A DNA stretch of 64,000 nucleotides. Source: Clostridiales bacterium (GTDB lineage Bacteria; Bacillota; Clostridia; Oscillospirales; Acutalibacteraceae). The notes under the pieces were generated by a model. It did not search any database and was not told where the DNA came from. It saw only the letters and a program-made list of their open reading frames with translations. Shown here in pieces: positions 39,694-46,579 of this stretch. How positions within the stretch are numbered: position 1 is the first letter of the stretch; the number at the start of each line of letters is the position of its first letter. Where the stretch lies: NCBI GenBank assembly GCA_024690965.1, contig JAILOG010000019.1, forward strand, positions 1-64,000. Direction: 5' to 3'. Both the position numbers and the translations under genes were made by a program.

Positions 39694-40812
39694 ATGGGAT
39701 TTACAATAACAAATAAAACCGATTTTAATATTGAAAAATCAATTTATCAGTTCAACAAATTCACGGGGAATAACAATCTTTTACCGAAGCTTGAAATTGA
39801 ATTTTTGCCTGAAAATAAAAAATTCAATTCGCAAAAGCCCGTCTCTTGCATAAATAACTACAATTTTTACAGTACAGATAACGGATATTTGTTTTCTTTA
39901 GAGGGTATTTTTTTGCGTTTAAACTGCGATTTTACACATGCCGAGGTGTATTGTCCCGATGATATGTCGGACAGTCAGCAGTTTTATATAAGTTATATAC
40001 TTATGCTCGCGTACAAATATACCGTGATAGCAAACGGAGAATTTATCATTCATGCGTCAACATCGGTTTTCGGCAGTGACTGTATATGCTTTTGCGGACT
40101 TTCCGGCGCGGGCAAAAGCACCCAAACTTCTCTTTGGGAAAAACACTTGAAAACATGGTCTGTAAATTATGACCAGCCGTGCATACTTAACCGTGACGGA
40201 AGATATTTGGTGCACGGCTCCCCGTGGAGCGGCAAGGAGCATTTGTTCCGCAATTGCTTTTCACCTCTCAAAGCTATTGTCTTTGTGCAGCAATCGCCTG
40301 TAAACAGTGTGGAGCGCCTGACAAAGGCAGAGGCGTTTTCTTTGCTTTATTTAAACAATTACGTATACCCGATATCGGAAAAGTGTGAGCAAAAATACAC
40401 GGAGAATATTTATTCCGCAATTGAGCATATTCCTGTTTACAGGCTTAACTGCACGATTTCGGAAACCGCAGTTGAAGTATTATATAAAGAATTATACGGA
40501 AATGATTATTACAAAGAAAAGAAGGTTGTAAATATGACTTATTCGGCAAAAACTTGTTTTGAAATGAAAAACATTGCAGGTGATTTTCTGCTGATACCCA
40601 GGGGCAGCGGCGCAATTGATTACAGCGCTGTTCTGGTGCTTAATGAAACAGGAGCGTTTTTGTGGAGGGAAATGAGGACTCCAGTGACGGTTTCTGAGCT
40701 TGTAAAGAAGCTTGTGGATAAGTTTGCGCCAAGCGCGGAGCAGGCCCGGGCGGACGTTGAAAAATTTATAGAAAAAATGCGTGAAAACGAGCTTATAGAC
40801 GTTCATGAATAA
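39694..40812 (+). CDS. HprK-like P-loop protein fused to a C-terminal PqqD domain
   Basis: 372 residues. Residues 95-270 resemble the HPr kinase/phosphorylase C-domain: FIIHASTSVFG, Walker A GLSGAGKST at 135-143, DYDQP-like NYDQPCIL and HGSPWSGKEHL. Residues 281-372 are a PqqD-type RiPP recognition element (AGDFLLIPRGSGAIDYSAVLVLNETGAFLWREM, then three helices). A ribosome-binding site (GAAGG) and ATG occur at the junction (40534), so a free PqqD domain may also be produced. Separate HprK-related proteins and PqqD are known in RiPP clusters; the fusion suggests the leader-binding domain delivers peptide to the kinase. It overlaps the LanM gene by 8 nt. Confidence 0.85.
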   Translation: MGFTITNKTDFNIEKSIYQFNKFTGNNNLLPKLEIEFLPENKKFNSQKPVSCINNYNFYSTDNGYLFSLEGIFLRLNCDFTHAEVYCPDDMSDSQQFYISYILMLAYKYTVIANGEFIIHASTSVFGSDCICFCGLSGAGKSTQTSLWEKHLKTWSVNYDQPCILNRDGRYLVHGSPWSGKEHLFRNCFSPLKAIVFVQQSPVNSVERLTKAEAFSLLYLNNYVYPISEKCEQKYTENIYSAIEHIPVYRLNCTISETAVEVLYKELYGNDYYKEKKVVNMTYSAKTCFEMKNIAGDFLLIPRGSGAIDYSAVLVLNETGAFLWREMRTPVTVSELVKKLVDKFAPSAEQARADVEKFIEKMRENELIDVHE

Positions 40813-43015
40813 TCACACATATGAGCATTCCGCGCCTCTCGGCGATAAGCATAACGGAGGCAGAGCAGTAACGCTTAAGTATCTTGATGACGGCACACCC
40901 GTAATATGCAAGCCGCGCAACGCCAAAACAGAAATGGCATTTGCCCAGCTGTTAAACGGCTATAAAAATTTGGGGCTTTCCTGTGTGCCAAACGGGGTAG
41001 AGGTTTTATTTGCGGGGGAGAAGTATAACGAGCAGGCGTATGTTCATCATTTACCCGCACGGTCGGAGGAAGATGTTCGAAAATACTTTTTCAACTGCGG
41101 TGTTACGGTTTTTTTGACTTATATGTTAGGCTCTTATGACCTGCATTGCGAAAATATAATCGCAAGCCTTGATTCACCTGTGATAATAGATCTTGAAACG
41201 CTTTTGAGCGCTGAAATTGTGAAGAGAAATGCTGCATACGGTGTGGCTGACCTCAGTGAATCCGTACTGAAGTCACATCTTTTGCCAAATTGGATAGCTT
41301 TGGATTCTGAAATGCGAGACTGCTCGGGGTTTTCAGGAGCGCTTAACGGGTCAAAAAATATTCTTTTTTACAATAACGATCCGCAAATGGCTTATATTTA
41401 TGCAGATACGGTTATAAGCGGATTTGAAAAGGCTTATGAATTATCGCTCAAAAACAGGGAGCGTATAAAGGACTTGATTGAAAAGTTCGGTGACTGCACC
41501 TTCAGACAATTGCTCAGACCTACAGATGTGTACGACAAAATAATACGTTTTTGCGCCGCTGTTGATGATATGCAAAGCCGTAGATCGGCGGCGTATGCTT
41601 TGCTTGCGCGCGCATATGAAAATGATATTGACCCGAACCGCATTAAGAAAGCCGAAAAACTGTTGCGTTATGAAATCGAGAGTGTCTTGCAGGGGGATAT
41701 TCCGTTGTTTGTATCACACGGAAACAGCATAAACCTGTATAATTGTGATGAAGAAACGCTTTTTGAGAATTTTTACTGCAAATCACCCGTGGAGTGTGCA
41801 ATCAGCCGCCTTTATTCATTAAATGAGGCGGATATGAAGTCGCAGACAAAAATAATCATCCAGGCACTCAGCGCGGCAAAGCCTGTTACGCAAACTAAGA
41901 CGTGTGTGTCTGAAAAGCTTGACAATATATCGCTGGTTTTTGATATACTTGAAAAATACGTGATCCCCGCAATATCCTCTAAATGGATGCTTCTTGATTT
42001 CGGAAGAGCAGACTCGTTATTTTTGCAAAGCGCAGGTTTGGGAATTTATAACGGGCTTTTGGGGATTTTGTGTTTTTATGCCGCGGCCTATTACAGGACC
42101 GGACAAAGCAAATACCTCGAAAAGCTTTTTGATTACTACAGTTCTTACCGTAAAATTACAGCGGAAAGCATTGCCGCCATACCGCTAAGTGACGATTCCT
42201 GTTCGTTTTCAAACGGTATGGGCGGGCAATTGTCGGCGCTTTATCATATTTATGAGCTGACCGGACAAAAAATCTTTTATAATGACTTTATTAATATTTT
42301 AAATAGAATATCTCTGCAAAATGTTAATATAAAAAATACGGAGATTATGGGCGGCGCGGTGTCATTGGCACTTGTATTGCCCAAGGCGGATACACCGATT
42401 GCAAAAGACATTGCCGGTGTGTTGGCGCCGTATTTATTGCAGGCAAAACCTACCCTTACGGGCATGGCGCACGGCGCGGCAGGGCTTTCGCTTGCGCTTT
42501 CCGCAATCGGAGCCGTACTAAATAGTAATGATTATGACGAAAAAATATCAGAATTGCTTGCTTTTGAAAATTCGTATTATTTCGAGGACGAGGGTAATTG
42601 GCAGGATTTGCGGTACGAAAGCCGTAAGTCTTTTATGCTTGGCTGGTGCGCGGGAGCTCCCGGCATTGCTATGGCGCGCAAAAGGATGCTTGAGTATACG
42701 CGCAACAGTGCGATAGCCAAGGTGTGCGAAGATGACATAAAGCGTGCAAGCCGCGTTTTAGGTAAGGCAGATTGTCTTAAAAGAGACAGTTTATGCTGCG
42801 GAAATTCTGCAATTCTTGCCGTATGCAGCTTTTTGGGGCTTGAAAACAGTCAGATTTTCGCAGAACTTGAATCAAGGTTGAGAACTTTGAGCCTTAATAT
42901 GTACCATCCATTGGATACCTGCGATATAAACTGCGGATTAATGCAGGGCTTTGCAGGCGTGGGTTATGCCCTGGCTATGTATGGAGATCCTTTTTGCGGA
43001 GGCATGATGGTATGA
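40805..43015 (+). CDS. Class II lanthipeptide synthetase LanM, short form with CCG zinc motif
   Basis: 736 residues. N-terminal part is a LanM kinase-like dehydratase: K36 (VICKPRNAKTEMAF), catalytic D-x-H-x-E-N at 112-117 (YDLHCEN) and D129/E131 (IIDLETL). The C-terminal part (about 385-736) is a LanC-type cyclase: zinc ligands C615 (GWCAGAPG) and C664-C665 (LCCGN). The usual Cys-His-Gly is replaced by Cys-Cys-Gly, the hallmark of ProcM-like enzymes with three cysteine ligands and broad substrate range. Compared with the usual ~1000 residues, the first ~200-250 residues before the kinase lobe are missing. Start at 40805 overlaps the previous gene. Broken or minimal enzyme cannot be decided. 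Confidence 0.88.
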   Translation: MNNHTYEHSAPLGDKHNGGRAVTLKYLDDGTPVICKPRNAKTEMAFAQLLNGYKNLGLSCVPNGVEVLFAGEKYNEQAYVHHLPARSEEDVRKYFFNCGVTVFLTYMLGSYDLHCENIIASLDSPVIIDLETLLSAEIVKRNAAYGVADLSESVLKSHLLPNWIALDSEMRDCSGFSGALNGSKNILFYNNDPQMAYIYADTVISGFEKAYELSLKNRERIKDLIEKFGDCTFRQLLRPTDVYDKIIRFCAAVDDMQSRRSAAYALLARAYENDIDPNRIKKAEKLLRYEIESVLQGDIPLFVSHGNSINLYNCDEETLFENFYCKSPVECAISRLYSLNEADMKSQTKIIIQALSAAKPVTQTKTCVSEKLDNISLVFDILEKYVIPAISSKWMLLDFGRADSLFLQSAGLGIYNGLLGILCFYAAAYYRTGQSKYLEKLFDYYSSYRKITAESIAAIPLSDDSCSFSNGMGGQLSALYHIYELTGQKIFYNDFINILNRISLQNVNIKNTEIMGGAVSLALVLPKADTPIAKDIAGVLAPYLLQAKPTLTGMAHGAAGLSLALSAIGAVLNSNDYDEKISELLAFENSYYFEDEGNWQDLRYESRKSFMLGWCAGAPGIAMARKRMLEYTRNSAIAKVCEDDIKRASRVLGKADCLKRDSLCCGNSAILAVCSFLGLENSQIFAELESRLRTLSLNMYHPLDTCDINCGLMQGFAGVGYALAMYGDPFCGGMMV

Positions 43016-43542
43016 ACGGTTACAGTGAGCTTAATATGTCTATGTCACAGCTTGTGGAAATGCTTAAAAGCAATACACAAATGATACAGGAAATCAGCGT
43101 AACGGTAAACGGCACGAGCATGGAACCGTTTTTGCACGACGGAAAAGACTCCGTTATTTTTTCTCAACTGCCGAAAAAACTCAGGCGCGGCGATATTCTG
43201 CTTTTTAAGCGAAAAAACGGAAGCTTTGCCATGCACCGTGTTTACAGTATAAACAAAAACGGTACGGTTTCTTTTTTGGGTGATTCTCAGTCAGTCGTAG
43301 AAAAAGACATTCCGCCGGAAGATATAGTTTTATATGTTCCGACTGCGATTCGCAACGGTAAAAGAATAAACTGTACGCATGGATTTTGGCGGTTTGTTAT
43401 GACCTGTTATATGCCGGCGCGTGTAAGGTACCCGGTAGCTGCCTACAAGACATTCAACTTTTTAAGGCGTGTTATGAGGGCAATAGTAAACCCACGAAAC
43501 GCAATAGGCAAGCTAAAAAAGACATTGTTTAAATATAAATAA
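43012..43542 (+). CDS. Signal peptidase I-like (S24/S26) protein
   Basis: 176 residues, ATG 43012 overlapping the LanM stop (ATGA) with GGAGG 9 nt upstream. Ser nucleophile in VNGTSMEPFLHDGKD and the box RRGDILLFKRKNGSFAMHRVYSI, where the base is His or Lys; the MHRV pattern fits the SipW/archaeal-type serine-histidine group. No obvious membrane helix at the N-terminus, which is unusual for a secretory signal peptidase; the C-terminal basic tail may contact membranes. In RiPP clusters such proteins may cut leaders after export or inside the cell. Confidence 0.8.
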   Translation: MNGYSELNMSMSQLVEMLKSNTQMIQEISVTVNGTSMEPFLHDGKDSVIFSQLPKKLRRGDILLFKRKNGSFAMHRVYSINKNGTVSFLGDSQSVVEKDIPPEDIVLYVPTAIRNGKRINCTHGFWRFVMTCYMPARVRYPVAAYKTFNFLRRVMRAIVNPRNAIGKLKKTLFKYK

Positions 43543-43561
43543 AATTAAAGCGGTGAAATAA

Positions 43562-45265
43562 GTGAAATCATTTTTCAGCAGACTTAAGAGATTTTTCGGC
43601 AGATGGGACGAAACGAAAAGCAGTATAAAGTGGATGAGCAGAATTTTGAAGCCATTCAAAAAGTATGTTTACATAATACTGTCTATAAATATTATTTCGC
43701 TTGCTATCTCTTACGCAAGCACAATAGCCGGAAAATATGTAGTGGATTTTGCCACGTCGGGGCAGATCAACCCAAAATATATTGCTATCATGGTGTCTAC
43801 GTCTTTGGTGGCTATATTTATAGGTATATTTACCAAAATGCTGGGAGATTATATAGGAGAAAACTTTACATTTTCCATTAGAGCGGATATTTACAACTGC
43901 GTGCAAAGAACCACGTGGCAAAATATTACGCGGTTTCACAGCGGCGATATTGAAACACGCTTAACAAGCGATATAGCTTCGCTTTCCGATACCTTAATAC
44001 ATTTGGTACCGAATATAATCGTTGTGTTTTCTCAGCTTGCAATATCGTTCGGAATACTCTTCTATTATGATAAGCCTTTGGCGCTTTTCGCACTGCTTTT
44101 GGGGCCGTTTGGCGCGGCGTTTTCTATGATTTTCAGAAAAAAATACAAAAAATATCAAACAGAGCTCAGGGAGAGCGAATCGGAATATCGCTCCTATATG
44201 CAGGAATCTATGTCTAACATTGCGGTAATCAAAACCTTTCAGCAGGAGGATTACAGCAACCAATACATAAATGATATCAAAAAGAGAAGACTTTCTATAG
44301 TTGTTGCCAATTCACGCATTACGTCTATTATGGGCGCGCTTACCAAGATGATATACAGCTTAGGCTATGTGCTTGCGTTTTGCTGGGGTACATACAGAAT
44401 GTCTAAGGGTGATATTACATACGGTACGCTGACCGTATTTATTACGCTTGTTTCTCAGGTGCAGGGCTCAGTCAGCAGCCTTGTGCAAATTGTGCCGCAG
44501 AGTTACAATATGCTTATTTCCGCCAAAAGAATACGCGAGATCGCCGACCTTGAGTTTGAAGACTACTCCGATAATAGAACCGAGTTTGACGGAGTTGGAT
44601 TGGAGATCAATAACGTTTCTTTTACATACGATACAGAAAAAGTTCTCAAAGATGTAAACATAACTGTGGCACCCGGTGAAAAAATTGGTGTTATAGGCAG
44701 CTCCGGCGCGGGCAAAACAACACTTATCAGACTATTGCTTTCACTTGTTAAGCCGGACAGCGGTGAGCTTTATTATTATGACAACAGCGGTCATAAAGAG
44801 AAAATAAGTACAGATTCAAGGCGCCTTATCACTTATGTGCCTCAGGGCAACACGCTGTTTTCGGGTACTGTTGAAAAGAATTTGCTTACAGGCAATCAAA
44901 AGGCAACCGCCGAGGAAATGTGGAATGCTCTTGAGATGGCAGATGCCGCGGACTTTGTCAAAAAAATGCCGGATGGCTTGAAATCTAAACTTACAGAACA
45001 CGCCGGAGGGCTTTCCGAGGGGCAGGCACAAAGAATAGCAATAGCCAGAGCGCTGCTGCGCAACAAGCCTGTTCTCATTTTTGATGAAGCTACAAGCGCG
45101 CTTGATGAAAACACAGAGTCAAGAGTTTTGGAGCGCATTGTAAATGATAAGGAAAAAACATATTTTATAATAACTCACAGGCGCTCTATGCTGAAGTATT
45201 GTGACCGTGTTTTAGAAATAGACGACGACGGTAAAGTGAGTATCAGAGTATCTGAGGTTAAATAA
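43562..45265 (+). CDS. ABC transporter (permease-ATPase fusion)
   Basis: 567 residues from GTG 43562 with GGTGA upstream. Six transmembrane helices in residues about 30-330 and an ABC ATPase with Walker A GSSGAGKTT, signature SEGQAQRIA (Ser-Glu-Gly in place of Ser-Gly-Gly) and Walker B VLIFDEATSALDE. No C39 domain. As it follows LanM and the signal-peptidase-like gene, it may be a self-protection exporter or a second route for the peptide. The altered signature motif is a mild departure from consensus but occurs in active exporters. Confidence 0.87.
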   Translation: MKSFFSRLKRFFGRWDETKSSIKWMSRILKPFKKYVYIILSINIISLAISYASTIAGKYVVDFATSGQINPKYIAIMVSTSLVAIFIGIFTKMLGDYIGENFTFSIRADIYNCVQRTTWQNITRFHSGDIETRLTSDIASLSDTLIHLVPNIIVVFSQLAISFGILFYYDKPLALFALLLGPFGAAFSMIFRKKYKKYQTELRESESEYRSYMQESMSNIAVIKTFQQEDYSNQYINDIKKRRLSIVVANSRITSIMGALTKMIYSLGYVLAFCWGTYRMSKGDITYGTLTVFITLVSQVQGSVSSLVQIVPQSYNMLISAKRIREIADLEFEDYSDNRTEFDGVGLEINNVSFTYDTEKVLKDVNITVAPGEKIGVIGSSGAGKTTLIRLLLSLVKPDSGELYYYDNSGHKEKISTDSRRLITYVPQGNTLFSGTVEKNLLTGNQKATAEEMWNALEMADAADFVKKMPDGLKSKLTEHAGGLSEGQAQRIAIARALLRNKPVLIFDEATSALDENTESRVLERIVNDKEKTYFIITHRRSMLKYCDRVLEIDDDGKVSIRVSEVK

Positions 45266-45340
45266 AACCGTCGTGATAGGTATCGTTTTATGATGAGTTA
45301 ATCATTACATTGTACGCACAAATTGCAGGAGGAAAACTGA

Positions 45341-45772
45341 ATGAAAATAAACCGTATTATGTGCTTTTTGATGGTTATGTGCATATTCTCTTTTGCCTCA
45401 TGCTCAAACACAAAGGATGTTACTATACTTGATCGCAACAGCAATAAGGTTGTTGCCGAATTGTCAACGAAAGAGAACACAAGCGAAGTTGCTAAACTTT
45501 TAGACGCGTGTAATCATGCCGAAAAATCAAATAATGCGATACATGCGAAAGAAGAATATCTTGTTCATTTTATAGACCCAAAGGATTCGCAGTATGACAT
45601 ATGGTTTGATGTGTATATAAATGAACGTAATGATGTCTATATACAATACGATAAGGAGAAAATGGAGAATCTTAACGATTTTAACAAGAACAATATGAAT
45701 TATGATTTGATGAAATGCAACAATATGACAGTGAGCGAGTTTAACGAGATTATTACTGCCGCTAAAAAATAA
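45341..45772 (+). CDS. Small lipoprotein
   Basis: 143 residues, ATG 45341 behind GGAGG. Type II signal peptide with lipobox FASC (Cys about residue 21) after a hydrophobic stretch (IMCFLMVMCIFSF). The mature part is charged and mostly soluble, with no recognised domain. It is the last gene of the plus-strand lanthipeptide arm and 75 nt from the ABC gene; lipoproteins in such loci often give self-immunity (LanI-like), which is only a suggestion here. The sequence after it to 45902 holds no gene. Confidence 0.78.
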   Translation: MKINRIMCFLMVMCIFSFASCSNTKDVTILDRNSNKVVAELSTKENTSEVAKLLDACNHAEKSNNAIHAKEEYLVHFIDPKDSQYDIWFDVYINERNDVYIQYDKEKMENLNDFNKNNMNYDLMKCNNMTVSEFNEIITAAKK

Positions 45773-45902
45773 AGCATATTTGTTTTTTAGTAGAAGCGGT
45801 ATAATAAATGTCAAGGGTCATCTTACGTAAATACGTACACAACTTTATTACCGTAGTGGTTTCTCATAAAAAAACACAATTAAAGGCAAGTGTACCGAAA
45901 AT

Positions 45903-45921
45903 CGGTTAGCAATCGCTAACT
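45903..45921. promoter_or_regulatory. Putative metal-regulator operator, copy 1
   Basis: CGGTTAGCAATCGCTAACTG, an imperfect palindrome of GGTTAG/CTAACT type, 45 nt upstream of the feo -35. DtxR/IdeR boxes are built from TTAGG-TTAG halves, so a DtxR-type iron regulator is a good guess. Confidence 0.55.
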
Positions 45922-45965
45922 GATTTGTGCAATTGTACAAACATTGTGCAGTTTTACAGATGTGC

Positions 45966-45994
45966 TTGACAATAACATAGTTAAAGTTTATAAT
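45966..45994 (+). promoter_or_regulatory. feoA: Sigma-A promoter of the feo operon
   Basis: TTGACA (45966-45971), 17-bp spacer, TATAAT (45989-45994): fully consensus. The transcript would start near 46002, giving a leader of about 95 nt that carries two more operator-like repeats. Confidence 0.9.
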
Positions 45995-46004
45995 ATCGGT
46001 GCAG

Positions 46005-46024
46005 GGTTAGTTGAGGCTAACTGA
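46005..46024. promoter_or_regulatory. Putative metal-regulator operator, copy 2
   Basis: GGTTAGTTGAGGCTAACTGA, just downstream of the -10 box and over the likely start of transcription; same half-sites as copies 1 and 3. Binding here would block the promoter. Confidence 0.55.
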
Positions 46025-46060
46025 TTTAACAGTCTCGGCTGACCAAAAAAATACGTATGC

Positions 46061-46078
46061 GGTTAGCTTAAACTAACT
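46061..46078. promoter_or_regulatory. Putative metal-regulator operator, copy 3
   Basis: GGTTAGCTTAAACTAACT, 20 nt before the first feoA ATG. Same repeat type as the others; at the RNA level it could fold as a small hairpin close to the ribosome-binding site. Confidence 0.5.
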
Positions 46079-46097
46079 AAAGAACAGGAGGTATAGT

Positions 46098-46307
46098 ATG
46101 CCTTTAACATTAGCTGATATAGGAGCGGAAAATATTATTAAGCGTATTACCGGAAATCAGGAAGTGCGCAAACACCTTGCAGACCTGGGATTTGTCGCGG
46201 GCGGCAGCGTTAGGGTTATATCGGAAATAAGCGGGAATATTATTGTTCAGGTAAAAGAATCCAGGGTTGCCATAAGCAAAGAGATGGCACAAAGGATAAT
46301 GATATGA
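46098..46307 (+). CDS. feoA: FeoA-domain protein 1
   Basis: 69 residues, AGGAGG before ATG 46098. SH3-like FeoA fold: MPLTLADIGAENIIKRITG, then HLADLGFVAGGSVRVISEISGNIIVQVKESRVAISKEMAQRIMI. FeoA is a small cytosolic partner of FeoB in ferrous iron import. Overlaps the second feoA (ATGA) and is the first gene behind the metal-type operators. Confidence 0.92.
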   Translation: MPLTLADIGAENIIKRITGNQEVRKHLADLGFVAGGSVRVISEISGNIIVQVKESRVAISKEMAQRIMI

Positions 46308-46549
46308 GTGAGGGGAGTATCAGTTTTATGAAAACATTAAGAGATGTTAAAGTTGGAGAGAGAGCCCGTGTGATAAAGCTGCACGGAGAAGGCGCAATAA
46401 AACGCAGAATAATGGATATGGGCGTTACAAAGGGAGTGGAAATTTACATAAGAAAAGTTGCTCCGCTCGGTGATCCTATTGAAGTTACGGTGCGTGACTA
46501 TGAGCTTTCAATCAGAAAATCGGACGCTCAGCTTATAGAAGTGGAATAA
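46304..46549 (+). CDS. feoA: FeoA-domain protein 2
   Basis: 81 residues from ATG 46304, overlapping the first feoA; an internal ATG at 46328 (MKTLRDVKVGE) with GGGGAG upstream gives the more usual 73-residue size. Contains the conserved HGEGAIKRRIMDMGVTKGVEIYIRKVAPLGDPIEVTVRDYELSIRKSDA. Tandem FeoA-FeoA-FeoB operons are common in Clostridia. The two FeoA copies differ clearly and probably act as separate partners of FeoB. Confidence 0.93.
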   Translation: MSEGSISFMKTLRDVKVGERARVIKLHGEGAIKRRIMDMGVTKGVEIYIRKVAPLGDPIEVTVRDYELSIRKSDAQLIEVE

Positions 46550-46579
46550 TAAGTTTAGCTTTCGGAAGGAGTTTTACAT

